Notes under the pieces: model-generated
What the model was told of the DNA's origin: nothing
Databases searched by the model: none
What the model saw: the letters and a program-made list of their open reading frames with translations, nothing else
Part shown: one piece after another, positions 53,311 to 62,544 of the stretch
Position numbering within the stretch: the first letter of the stretch is position 1
Layout of the letters: each line of letters begins with the position of its first letter
Translations under genes and position numbers: made by a program
Assembly: GCF_000483165.1 (NCBI RefSeq)
Contig: NZ_AXXW01000006.1
Coordinates: 1-64,000 of the forward strand
Direction: 5' to 3'
Length of the DNA: 64,000 bases
From: Tullyiplasma multilocale ATCC 49900
GTDB lineage: Bacteria > Bacillota_I > Bacilli_A > Mycoplasmatales > Mycoplasmataceae

Positions 53311-54888
53311 CTATTTACCTAGTTTTGCAAATTCTTCTTTTGTACCGTATGCTTCTGGTTTGTAGTCTTGAATAGCTTTTGTCATTTTAATAACAACTTT
53401 CCCAATTTCAGCTGTGATAGCTGCTGTTAAGTTATCATTTCATTCTTGTTTTTTATCTAATTCAGCACGTAGTTTTTTAGCAACCGCATCTTTTGTAAAG
53501 TGGTTAACAATTTCCATTTTTAAGTCTTGCATTGCATCAACTGGTAATCATTTGATTAAGTGTGATTTAATTGCAAGTAATAAAATTGCTTCATCAACTT
53601 GTTTTAAAGGTGTGTATTGTCTTTGGACTAATAATTGAATAATTCTAGCCCCGTGATCTAATGTAGATTTTGTTGATTCATCTAAATCTGAACCAAATTT
53701 TGAGAATGCTTCTAATTCATAGTATTGAGCTAATTCTAATTTAAGAGTTCCACCCATTTGTTTAACTGATTTAATTTGAGCAGCACCCCCAACACGTGAA
53801 ACTGATGGTCCAATGTTAACAGCTGGTCTAATTCCTGACATGAATAATTCTCCTGATAAGAAGATTTGTCCATCAGTAATAGAAATGATGTTAGTTGGAA
53901 CATAAGCAGAGATATCTCCAGCTTGTGTTTCAACGATTGGTAAGGCAGTAATTGAACCACCACCATAATTTTCATTAACACGTGCAGCACGTTCTAATAA
54001 ACGTGAGTGTAGGTAGAATACGTCCCCAGGGTAAGCTTCACGACCTGGTGGTCTTCTCAATAGAAGAGACATTTCACGGTATGCTACCGCATGTTTTGAT
54101 AAATCATCATAAACAATTAAAACGTCTTCTCCATTTTCCATTCATTCTTCAGCAATAGTAACTCCAGTATATGGAGCTAAGTATTGTAAGGGAGCTGGAT
54201 CAGCTGCCCCGGCATTAACAATAGTTGTATATTCCATTGCACCATGTTTTTTAAGTTTTTCAATAACTTGTGCAATTGTTGAATCTTTTTGTCCGATTGA
54301 AACGTAAATACATTTTACATTTTTACCTTTTTGGTTAATGATTGCATCGATGGCAATAGCAGTTTTACCTGTTTGTCTATCCCCAATAATTAACTCACGT
54401 TGCCCTTTTCCAATTGGAATAGCAGCGTCAATTGCTAAGATACCAGTTTCTAATGGTTCAGAAACCGATTTACGAGCCATAACTCCTGTAGCAATTTTTT
54501 CTACAGGTCTATTTTTATCTGTTTTTAATGGTCCAGCATCATCGATTGCGATACCAAGAGCATTAACAACACGTCCGATCATAGCGTCTCCAACGGGTGT
54601 TTCAACAACTTTCCCAGAACGTTTAACAGTATCTCCTTCTTTAATTAAAGTAGTATCCCCAAGGATAACTGCTCCAACTGCACCTTCTTCAAGGTTAAGA
54701 ACCATTCCATAAAAGTCATTTGGGAAGATTAAAAGTTCACCCATCATAGCTTTATCTAATCCGTAAATTAAAGCAACTCCATCCCCAACAGTTAAGATTG
54801 AACCTTGTTCAGATTCAACTACTTCTTTACCGTAGTTCTTGATTTGTTTTTCAATTACTTCAGAGATTTCTTTAATATTTAAAGCCAT
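53311..54888 (-). CDS. atpA: ATP synthase alpha subunit
   Basis: 525 residues, the non-catalytic nucleotide-binding F1 subunit. P-loop [15 protein letters not shown] near residue 172, [42 protein letters not shown], the [18 protein letters not shown] signature. TGA codons occur at Trp positions in the middle and in the C-terminal domain, so the true stop is TAG 53311-53313. It follows atpH by 15 bp. Confidence 0.98.
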
Positions 54889-54903
54889 ATTATTTAACCT
54901 CCA

Positions 54904-55458
54904 TTATTTATTTTTTAGTGTTTCATATCTCATTGAGTCCAACTTACCTTTGATTGTTCCATCAAAGATTTGATTATCAACAATAACTTGTACCCCACCT
55001 ATTAAGTTTTCATCTAGTTTGTTTACTAACTTAACTGGTTTACCAATTTTTGTTTCTATTTTTGACTCAATAGCTGTAATTTGTTTTTCTTCCAATTCGA
55101 TTGTTGATCAAACAACTCCATAAGTTAAATGGTGTAGATCGACCAAATCCCTTCTTAAGTATTTAAAAATTTTACGAGCGTTTTGGAATGCTTCCATTTC
55201 TACTAAAATTTTCATAGCGTTGATGATATTTTCATCAAAACCAAATTGACCAAAAGTCTCATCAATGATGTTAACTCTTTGTTTTTCAGTCAATACGTCA
55301 TTTTTAATTGTTAGAATTTTAACAAATTCATTTTTATCGTGTAATACTTCAACCAAAGCATTACTTTGCTCAATAAAGTCATCAACTTTATCTAATTCAA
55401 CAGCGATATTTTTTAAAGCTGTTGCTCAGTTTTCTAAAACTATTTCTTTTAAAATCAT
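54904..55458 (-). CDS. atpH: ATP synthase delta subunit
   Basis: 184 residues, peripheral stalk. An N-terminal helical bundle (WATALKNIAVELDKVDDFIEQSNAL...) and the C-terminal KLVNKLDENLIGGVQVIVDNQIFDGTIKGKLDSMR, which matches the conserved GGxxIxxxxxxxDGSxxxxL motif. Two TGA codons encode Trp. Gene order and length fit; it starts 1 base after the atpF stop. Confidence 0.93.
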
Positions 55459-55459
55459 A

Positions 55460-56008
55460 TTAATCTAAGTTATCAATAAAGTCTTCTACAAGAGCCTTAT
55501 TTTTCTTCTCATCAATTTCTGATTTTAATACGTGTGATGCAGCTGTAAATGCAACATCAATGATTGTTTGTTTGATTTCTTCTTGAGCTTTTGCTTTTTC
55601 TCTTTCAATAGAGTTTTTAGCGTGATTTTGAATATTTGTTGCTTCAGATGTCGCATTCTCAATAATTTGAGATCTTTGAGCATCAGCATCAACACGAGCG
55701 TTTTTAACAATAACTACTGATTCAGTTTTAGCATCTTTTAATAAAGATTCAGCTTCTTTGCGATCCTTATTAGCTAATGTTTGTTTCATAACAACATCAT
55801 CAAGTAGTTCATTAATTTTAGCTCTTCTATTGTCTATAGCTTTTCTAAATGGTTTATAAACCAACTTAGAAAGAATAATAACAATAACAATAGTTGCTAA
55901 TACGTGAGCAATAAAGTTTGGTAAGTTTGGGAATAATTGACCCATAATTTCAGGAATCCCTGGTACAGAGACTTCTTCAGCTAATAAATTAACAAAATTT
56001 GATACCAT
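55460..56008 (-). CDS. atpF: ATP synthase b subunit
   Basis: 182 residues: a short N-terminal membrane anchor (NFIAHVLATIVIVIILSKLVYKPFRKAI) and a long charged helical stalk (RRAKINELLDDVVMKQTLANKDRKEAESLLKDAK...). No lipobox Cys is seen, unlike some mollicute AtpF proteins. The gene starts 44 bp after atpE, and order within the operon supports the call. Confidence 0.93.
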   Translation of the reverse strand: MVSNFVNLLAEEVSVPGIPEIMGQLFPNLPNFIAHVLATIVIVIILSKLVYKPFRKAIDNRRAKINELLDDVVMKQTLANKDRKEAESLLKDAKTESVVIVKNARVDADAQRSQIIENATSEATNIQNHAKNSIEREKAKAQEEIKQTIIDVAFTAASHVLKSEIDEKKNKALVEDFIDNLD

Positions 56009-56052
56009 ACTTGTTACCTTCTTTCTTTTTTTTTAATTTTGGTGCTAGTCTA

Positions 56053-56370
56053 TTAAGCAACGAATACTAAAAGAATAGCGATAACTAATGCGTAGATAGC
56101 TCCTGATTCAGCAATCCCTGCAGCAATAATCATTGTTGAAGTAATTTTTGAAGCCATTTCTGGGTTTCTTCCGATTGCCATACATGCTCCTTGACCAATT
56201 TGTCCTTGACCAATTCCAGCTCCTAACATTCCTAATGATGAGATACCAGCTCCTAGGAATTTTAATCCTTCACCAGTTGATGCACCTTCAGCCATTAAGT
56301 TAGGCATGATTGTTGCAAATGACATAAAGTAGTTAGCAAATAAGTTTGCCATAATATCTGTAAATAACAT
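56053..56370 (-). CDS. atpE: ATP synthase c subunit
   Basis: 105 residues. A hairpin of two helices, [70 protein letters not shown], with the proton-carrying Glu in [11 protein letters not shown]. An N-terminal ~30-residue extension precedes it, as in related mollicutes. It lies 19 bp after the atpB stop. Confidence 0.96.
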   Translation of the reverse strand: MLFTDIMANLFANYFMSFATIMPNLMAEGASTGEGLKFLGAGISSLGMLGAGIGQGQIGQGACMAIGRNPEMASKITSTMIIAAGIAESGAIYALVIAILLVFVA

Positions 56371-56389
56371 ATTTTTTCTCCTTGTTTAA

Positions 56390-57286
56390 TTAAGCTCTTT
56401 GAGCTCTTCTATTTTTAACTTTTGTTTTTAACTCAACGAATTTTACTTCTCTTTGAGATCTTGAACGAGATGTTTCTTGAACATCTTCAATTTCTGATTG
56501 ATCACCCATGGCCTCTGCTCAGTATGACATTGTTAACATTACGAATACAATTGATTGAACAACTGCATCGAATATATCGAAGTACATGTGCAGGAATGGA
56601 GTGATAACTGTGGTAAAGATATTGATTCCTGATCATCAATAAATATATTGAGCTTTTCAGGCATCTTCTCCAGCATCCATGTTTCACATATCTCAGTTGG
56701 GTCAACTATGACCTTCAACCGCTGTTCCACCACCAGATCAACTAGCTTGCATACCAATGAACATTGCATATAGTAAACCAAGAATAATTGACCCTCCCAA
56801 TAAGTTCCCGAATAAACGGAATGATATTGAAAGCAAGGGAGTGAATTGTGTGAACAATTCAATTGGGTTTTTGAAACGTTTAAAGTAAGCTAATTTTTGG
56901 TATTTGAAACCAAAGTAATAGATTGTGATAAACGTTACAAATCCCATTGACAGAGTAACTGTATAAGAAGTAGCGGGAGCTTCGATTCCTAGCATTGAAA
57001 GTAATGAACCAATAATGATGTACAACATAATATACATTGCATATGGTGTTAATTTTCGATATTTTTTACCCATAATTGAAACAACTAAGTTTTCAACTGA
57101 TGTAATAAACATTTCAACTAGGACTAAGAAACCACTTAGCTTTTCTCCTTCTTTGTGACCACGAATCTTGACGTTATAAACAATACATAGTGTAGAAATA
57201 ATAATTGTTGTAAGAACAATTCCGGATAATTGTCCGGATAATTTTCACGCATTATCGCTTATTTCTTCAGATAGTGAAAGAAACAT
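56390..57286 (-). CDS. atpB: ATP synthase a subunit
   Basis: A 298-residue multi-helix proton channel. The conserved Arg helix is in FTPLLSISFRLFGNLLGGSIILGLLY, and late helices include FTTVITPFLHMYFDIFDAVVQSIVFVMLTMSYWAEAM. Many Trp codons are TGA between the last two segments. The C-terminus carries an Arg-rich cytoplasmic tail (SRSRSQREVKFVELKTKVKNRRAQRA). Start ATG 57286 with AGGGAGAAG. Confidence 0.95.
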
Positions 57287-57321
57287 TTACTTCTCCCTCC
57301 TTTTCTATTCTTCTATTAGTT

Positions 57322-57774
57322 TTAATTGTTTTTAACTTCCTTTTTAAGTAGAAAACCATTCAAGTACGGAAGGATCACCAATGGTATTAAACCAATTAGT
57401 ATTCCTCCAAAATGAAATGGATGACTCGGGATTAAAAACGCTAATAGAAATGGAATACCATAAAGGCCAACACGAAGTACATACATAAAAAAGTAAAAGA
57501 TGTGATTTTCATATTTAACTAAAAACTTTACAGCCTTTAGAATAATGAAAGCAGAAATTAGCACGACAAGTTCACCAAGAACTCAACCACTAATTCAGTT
57601 TCAACCATAATTGAATGATTCTTCTGAATCTTTCATAAACGAATTTCACCCAATTGTTTTAGTACCAACCAAGACCACTAAAACAATTAGAGATATTAGA
57701 CTTATTATTGAAAAACCAAGGATAACTTTAACCCCGGGTTTAATAACCTTTTTTACTTGTTTTTCTATACTCAT
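57322..57774 (-). CDS. atpI: AtpI-like small membrane protein of the ATP synthase operon
   Basis: 150 residues with about four membrane helices, located first in the operon before atpB. The N-terminal cytoplasmic stretch reads MSIEKQVKKVIKPGVKVI. The pair ISLISLIVLVVLVG and LRVGLYGIPFLLAFLIPSHPFHFGGILIGLIPLVILPY matches the helix pattern of AtpI/putative assembly factors. Assignment rests on position plus topology; sequence conservation in this family is weak. Confidence 0.75.
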
Positions 57775-58072
57775 GCGCACCTCATCGCTATGTTATTCCA
57801 TTAAATATAATTTTACTCCTACTAATTTTTATTTCCATTATTTCTTAAATAATCGACTTTTTAGTAAAAATTTTCCAATAAAAAAACTACCATGTGGTAG
57901 TTTTTTCTAATTTTTAAATATCCATGACTAACGAATTAATGATAGATATAAAGTCGTCGAGATAAGAATTTATTGTATTATTTTTAACTTATAGAAACTG
58001 GTGGCATAATTTGGCAACCACCTAAATTCTCATCTTAAAACTATTTTACACTTTTTGGAGAAAAAGTGGAAT
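57775..58072. other. Intergenic region between atp operon and upp
   Basis: Holds the bidirectional hairpin at 57881-57906 and the atp promoter region, for which no good -10 was picked out. A weak AT-rich hairpin CACTTTTT/AAAAAGTG (58049-58068) lies just after upp. A GGTGG/CCACC pairing lies near 58000. No gene was seen. Confidence 0.45.
57881..57906. terminator. Bidirectional terminator
   Basis: AAAAAACTACCA pairs with TGGTAGTTTTTT, one of the strongest hairpins in the window. It separates upp from the atp operon. Confidence 0.8.
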
Positions 58073-58696
58073 TTATTTTGTACCGAAAATTCTATCTCCA
58101 GCATCACCTAAACCAGGAACAATGTATCCTTTTTCATTTAGTTTTTCGTCCAATGAAGCCGCATATACTTCAACGTCAGGGTGAACTGCTTGTAAAGCTT
58201 TTAATCCTTCAGGAACAGCTACTAAACAAACAAACTTAATATCTTTTGCACCTCATTCTTTAACAATATCAATCGCTTTGATGGCGCTTCCACCTGTTGC
58301 TAACATTGGATCAACGATTAATGTATAGCTTTTATCGATATCTTTAGTAGTTTTTGCAAAGTATTGGTGAATCTCAAGTGTTTCTTCATCGCGGTATAGA
58401 CCAACGTGAGCAATTCTTGCAGTTGGGATTAATTTTTGGATACCTTCTAACATTCCGATACCAGCTCTTAAGATTGGCACTAAGACAATTGGTTGTTCTA
58501 CTGTATAACCAATTGTTTTTTGAACTGGTGTTGTAATTTCTCCGGCAACTAATGGTACATCTCTACAAATTTCATAAACCATTAATTGGGCGATTTCGTT
58601 TAAGTTTTCTCTAAAGTCTTTAGATGAAGTATCTTCTCTTCTCATTCTTGTTAACTTATCTGTGATAAGTGGGTGTTTAAGTTCTGTAAATGACAT
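58073..58696 (-). CDS. upp: Uracil phosphoribosyltransferase
   Basis: 207 residues; makes UMP from uracil and PRPP. The PRPP loop is [28 protein letters not shown] near residue 128. The C-terminal uracil-binding region ends [18 protein letters not shown]. The family N-terminus [21 protein letters not shown] is complete. ATG 58696 has AAGGAG; a longer reading from 58759 has no RBS. It lies downstream of glyA beyond a terminator. Confidence 0.98.
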
Positions 58697-58755
58697 ATTT
58701 TGTTCTCCTTTTATGTTTTCATTAATACATATACTAAATAAAATACCTAAGAAAA

Positions 58756-58775
58756 GCAACCCAAAAGGGTTGCTA
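58756..58775 (-). terminator. Terminator between glyA and upp
   Basis: GCAACCC pairs with GGGTTGC around a 4-nt loop, followed by TTTTCTT on the minus strand. It ends glyA or attenuates readthrough. Confidence 0.7.
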
Positions 58776-58778
58776 AAA

Positions 58779-60008
58779 TTAATATTTTAAATTTGGATAA
58801 ATTGGGAATTTATCACATAGGGCTAATACTTCTTTTGATAATTTGTTTAAGTTATCTTCTGATTGGTCTTTAAAAGCACTGGCAATGATTTCACCAACTT
58901 TAATAAACTCTTCTTCTTTAAATCCACGAGTAGTCATTGCTGGAGTTCCAACTCTGATTCCTGATGTTCTAAATGGTGTTTCTTCATCAAATGGAATTAA
59001 GTTTTTGTTTGTAACAATTCCAATTGATTCTAAAATTTGTTCAGCTTTTCTTCCAGTAATACCAAAAGCACTCTTAACTTCTAAGTTAATTAAGTGATTA
59101 TCAGTTCCACCAGCAACAACACGCATCCCATTATCTTCTAATGCTTTTGCAAATGCTTGAGCATTTTTAACAATTTGTTTTGCATATTCAACAAATTCTG
59201 GAGTATCAACTTCAACTAAAGCTTGTACTTTACCAGCAATTTGGTTTTCTAAAGGTCCACCTTGTGTTCCTGGGAAAACTGCTGAATCAACTTTCTTAGC
59301 AAATTCTTCTTTACATAAGATTATTCCACCACGAGCTCCACGTAATGTCTTGTGAGTTGTTGTTGTAACAATATCAGCATATTCCATTGGGTTTGGGTGA
59401 ACTCCCGCTGCAACTAATCCAGCAATGTGAGCCATATCAACCATTAGTAATGCTCCAACTTTATCAGCGATTTCTTTGAATTTTTTGAAATCAATTGTTC
59501 TTGAGTAGGCACTTGCACCACAAACGATTAATTTTGGTTGGTGTTCCATAACTACTTTTTCAACTTCGACGAAATCAATTTCTTCAGTTTCTTTGTTAAC
59601 TCCGTAGAACGCAAAATCATATAACCCTCCAGAAAAGTTAATTGGGTAACCATGTGTTAAGTGTCCTCCAGCAGCTAAGCTCATTGAGACAATTTTATCT
59701 CCAGCTTGCAATACCGCTCTATAAGCAGCTTCATTTGCTTGTGAACCTGAGTGAGGTTGTAAGTTGGCATGATCTGCTTTAAAGATTTTTTTAGCTAATT
59801 CAATTCCCATTGTTTCAACTTCATCAATAAATTCACATCCACCATAGTAACGTTTACCAGGATATCCTTCTGCATATTTATTTGTAAAGATAGAACCATT
59901 AATTTCTAAAACAGCTTCTGAAACATAATTTTCAGATGCGATTAATTCAATATGTGATTGTTGTCTTTTCAATTCATTATTTAATGCTTCTCTAATTTTG
60001 TTATTCAT
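58779..60008 (-). CDS. glyA: Serine hydroxymethyltransferase
   Basis: 409 residues, a PLP enzyme linking serine/glycine to one-carbon folate units. The PLP Lys lies in [15 protein letters not shown] near residue 226, with [12 protein letters not shown] near the N-terminus, [13 protein letters not shown] and [14 protein letters not shown] 60008 has GGAGG; the in-frame ATG 66 bp upstream has no RBS. No TGA codons. The upstream neighbour (60126) is divergent. Confidence 0.98.
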   Translation of the reverse strand: MNNKIREALNNELKRQQSHIELIASENYVSEAVLEINGSIFTNKYAEGYPGKRYYGGCEFIDEVETMGIELAKKIFKADHANLQPHSGSQANEAAYRAVLQAGDKIVSMSLAAGGHLTHGYPINFSGGLYDFAFYGVNKETEEIDFVEVEKVVMEHQPKLIVCGASAYSRTIDFKKFKEIADKVGALLMVDMAHIAGLVAAGVHPNPMEYADIVTTTTHKTLRGARGGIILCKEEFAKKVDSAVFPGTQGGPLENQIAGKVQALVEVDTPEFVEYAKQIVKNAQAFAKALEDNGMRVVAGGTDNHLINLEVKSAFGITGRKAEQILESIGIVTNKNLIPFDEETPFRTSGIRVGTPAMTTRGFKEEEFIKVGEIIASAFKDQSEDNLNKLSKEVLALCDKFPIYPNLKY

Positions 60009-60125
60009 AATATTTAGCCCTCCATTATTTATACCTCTAATAATTTTACATTTAAAAATTAAACTTCCACACATAATTATAAAATAACTAAAATTGGTAT
60101 AATTTTATTAATTGGGAGAAATTAA

Positions 60126-60674
60126 ATGAACACATTAGACGCAATTTTTTTAGCTGCAATCGTAGCTCTAGTAGTACCAGCGGCAATTGGTTTTTCATAC
60201 ATCATGTTCGCTAAGTACTACAATATTAAAAACATCGACAAAAACGTAGTAAGGTTCTATCGTATAAAGTCGCAAGTAAACTGGGTAACAATCGTAACGG
60301 TATCTTTCATAAGTATCGCAATTGGAACATTAGCTTCAAATTGAATTCTTTTCAATTTTGCTGATGGTTGAGAATTATTCGTTTCAATCAACATGGCACT
60401 GACTCCTCTTGTTATTACATTTATTGTTAGATCAATTAACTGAGCAAGAAGCGAAAGAAAACACAACAAATTCCTAAATCCTATTTTTAGGATTGTTGAA
60501 CTTTCTGAGCGTAATGAATCTTTGGATAGAGCGGTTACATTACCAGAAATGACAAAGCCGATTATCAAAACAATCGAAATTGAAATAAAGAGAAATGTTA
60601 AAGAGATGAAAAAGCTAGAAAAGCTTTTATCACACATCGATGAATTAAGAGAAGCTCAAAAAGAGTTGAAATAG
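60126..60674 (+). CDS. Membrane protein with C-terminal coiled coil, unknown function
   Basis: 182 residues, not recognised. Helices at about 5-30, 55-72 and 80-100 (Trp by TGA) are followed by RSINWARSERKHNKF and a charged helical end (KTIEIEIKRNVKEMKKLEKLLSHIDELREAQKEL) typical of a coiled coil. It stands alone between glyA (divergent) and the nrd leader, with its own terminator at 60679. Confidence 0.72.
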
Positions 60675-60678
60675 TTTT

Positions 60679-60701
60679 AAGAACCTTCGGGTTCTTTTTT
60701 T
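60679..60701 (+). terminator. Terminator before the nrd leader
   Basis: AAGAACC pairs with GGTTCTT around a TTCG tetraloop, followed by T7. Confidence 0.85.
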
Positions 60702-60802
60702 ATTCGAAAATTTCCAAAAGCGAAATAAAAAAATAAATATAAAAAAAGAAACTAGAAAACCGAAAAAATCAAAACCCTATATAGCACTTAAAGTATTTTG
60801 TT

Positions 60803-60811
60803 TTATCCACA
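60803..60811 (+). promoter_or_regulatory. DnaA-box-like site upstream of nrd promoter
   Basis: TTATCCACA about 90 bp before the -10 box of nrdFIE. DnaA binds near nrd promoters in E. coli; here that is only a suggestion. Another copy lies inside nrdF at 61714. Confidence 0.3.
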
Positions 60812-60899
60812 AAAACCCAACAATAAAAAAAGAAAATTTCCAAAAACATTTTCAGATTAGAAAATTTTATTAGTTGATTTGGGACTTGTCTTGTTGCTC

Positions 60900-60905
60900 T
60901 ATAAT
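60900..60905 (+). promoter_or_regulatory. -10 box of the nrdFIE operon
   Basis: Perfect TATAAT followed about 13 nt later by the first base of the aptamer P1 stem, the correct distance for a transcription start just before the riboswitch. The -35 region (TTGATT or TTTGGG) is weak. Confidence 0.65.
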
Positions 60906-60918
60906 GAAACCAAATGGA

Positions 60919-60984
60919 AACTTATATAGGGTAGCATAATGGGCTACTGTCTCCACCCCTTGACCAATCTTGGGACTATAAGTT
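60919..60984 (+). promoter_or_regulatory. 2'-Deoxyguanosine riboswitch aptamer of nrdFIE
   Basis: P1 is AACTTATA (60919-60926) with TATAAGTT (60977-60984), eight perfect pairs. P2 is GTAGC/GCTAC with loop ATAATGG; J2/3 contains CCACC; P3 has a CC-containing loop; J3/1 is AC. The sequence is nearly the Mesoplasma florum 2'-dG-I aptamer described upstream of ribonucleotide reductase. The U-to-C change in J2/3 separates it from guanine aptamers. The expression platform between 60985 and 61073 was not resolved; a T7 run at 60997 may belong to it. Confidence 0.9.
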
Positions 60985-61073
60985 ATGTCTATGATATTTT
61001 TTTAACCCAAAATGTCGCCCTATGAGTTTCTATTTAAAGATTAAAAATCAATAAAGAAATTTAAAGGAGCATA

Positions 61074-62096
61074 ATGAAAGAAAATAAAAAGGAATATTAC
61101 GTTAACTCAGTATCCCCTATCGAATACGCCATGAATGGGTTCAAAGGTAAGATGCGTTCTGTTAACTGAAATCATCTAGATGACGAAAAAGATTTAGAAG
61201 TATGAACTAGAGTTAATCAAAACTTTTGATTGCCCGAAAAGATACCAGTATCAAATGATATCATGTCATGAAGAAGTCTTTCTCCCGAATGACAACAACT
61301 AATTACCAGAACTTTCACAGGATTAACATTGTTAGATACAATTCAAGCAACAGTTTGCGATATTGCACAAATCAAGAATTCACTTACAGATCACGAACAA
61401 GTTGTTTATGCAAACTTTGCGTTTATGGTTGGAGTTCACGCAAGAAGTTATGGAACCATCTTTTCAACTCTTTGTTCAACAGATCAAATTGAAGAAGCTC
61501 ATGAGTGAGTTGTCGACACAGATAGTCTACAAAAAAGAGCACAAGCATTGATTCCCTATTACGAATGTGGAGACCCTATTAAATCTAAGGTAGCTGCAGC
61601 GCTAATGCCGGGTTTCTTGTTATATGGAGGATTTTATTTACCATTCTATTTCGCTGCAAGGGGTAAGCTTACAAATACTTCAGATATTATTCGTTTGATA
61701 TTACGTGACAAGGTTATCCACAATTATTACAGTGGATATAAATTTCAAAGAAAAATCGAAAATTTAAGTTTAGAAAGACAGACAGAAATTAAAAAATTTG
61801 TTTTTGATTTAATGTATGAATTAATTGATTTGGAAAAAGAATATTTAAGAGAACTTTATGATGGATTTGGAATAGTAGAAGATGCAATTCGTTTTAGTGT
61901 ATATAACGCAGGTAAGTTTTTACAAAATCTGGGTTATGAATCACCCTTCACACCAGAAGAAACTAAAATTGAACCTGAAATTTTTTCTCAATTATCAGCT
62001 AGAGCAGATGAGAATCATGATTTCTTTTCAGGAAATGGATCAAGCTATGTAATGGGTGTACTTGAACAAACCGAAGATGAAGATTGAGAATTTTAA
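61074..62096 (+). CDS. nrdF: Ribonucleotide reductase radical subunit NrdF, class Ie (VPK) type
   Basis: 340 residues; supplies the radical for dNTP synthesis with NrdE. R2-type positions: the first carboxylate lies in LTLLDT, but three of four metal-binding Glu residues are changed. FMVGVHARSY has Val, LMPGFLLYGG has Pro and RDKVIHNYY has Lys. This VPK set defines class Ie, reported from Mesoplasma florum to use a metal-free DOPA radical on Tyr (the Y of HARSY) with NrdI. His ligands remain. Several Trp are TGA; the stop is TAA 62094. Leader carries the 2'-dG aptamer. Confidence 0.95.
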
Positions 62097-62097
62097 T

Positions 62098-62544
62098 ATG
62101 ATTGAAAATCTAAATGAGTTTCCCATTCATGTAGTTTACTACTCATCAATTTCAAATAATACCCACCGTTTCATCCAAAAATTAGATTTAGCTAATTCAA
62201 GAATTCCATGCGATATAGAAGAAGAACTAATGGTGAATGTACCCTATATTTTGTTTACACCAACATATGGTGGTGGTGGCGATGACTATGAAGGTTCAGT
62301 GCCCAAACAAGTAATTAAGTTTTTAAATAATAAAAATAATAGAGATTTTTGTTGCGGGGTAATTTCATCAGGTAACACCAATTTTGGTAATACTTTTGCA
62401 ATTGCAGGACCAATAATCTCAAAAAAATTATCAGTTCCCCTTTTACACCAATTTGAATTATTAGGAACTGAACACGACAAAAAAGAAATTAAGAGAAAAA
62501 TTATCGAACATTGAAATCAACAAGGAGAGAAAAATGAAAAATAA
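62098..62544 (+). CDS. nrdI: Flavodoxin-like activator NrdI
   Basis: 148 residues; FMN protein that activates NrdF. YYSSISNNTHRFIQKL near residue 12 is the FMN phosphate loop, FTPTYGGGGDDYEGSVPKQVIKFLNN carries the family glycine loop, and GVISSGNTNFGNTFAIAGPIISKKLSVPLLHQFELLGT is the second signature. It lies between nrdF (1-bp gap) and nrdE (overlap of 11 bp), the canonical order. ATG 62098 is chosen over 62077, which overlaps nrdF more. One TGA encodes Trp near the C-terminus. Confidence 0.96.

Noticed and set aside
54338-54712. 124-codon open stretch on the plus strand
   Set aside because: It is antisense to atpA in full, with no RBS and no sense in the family context.
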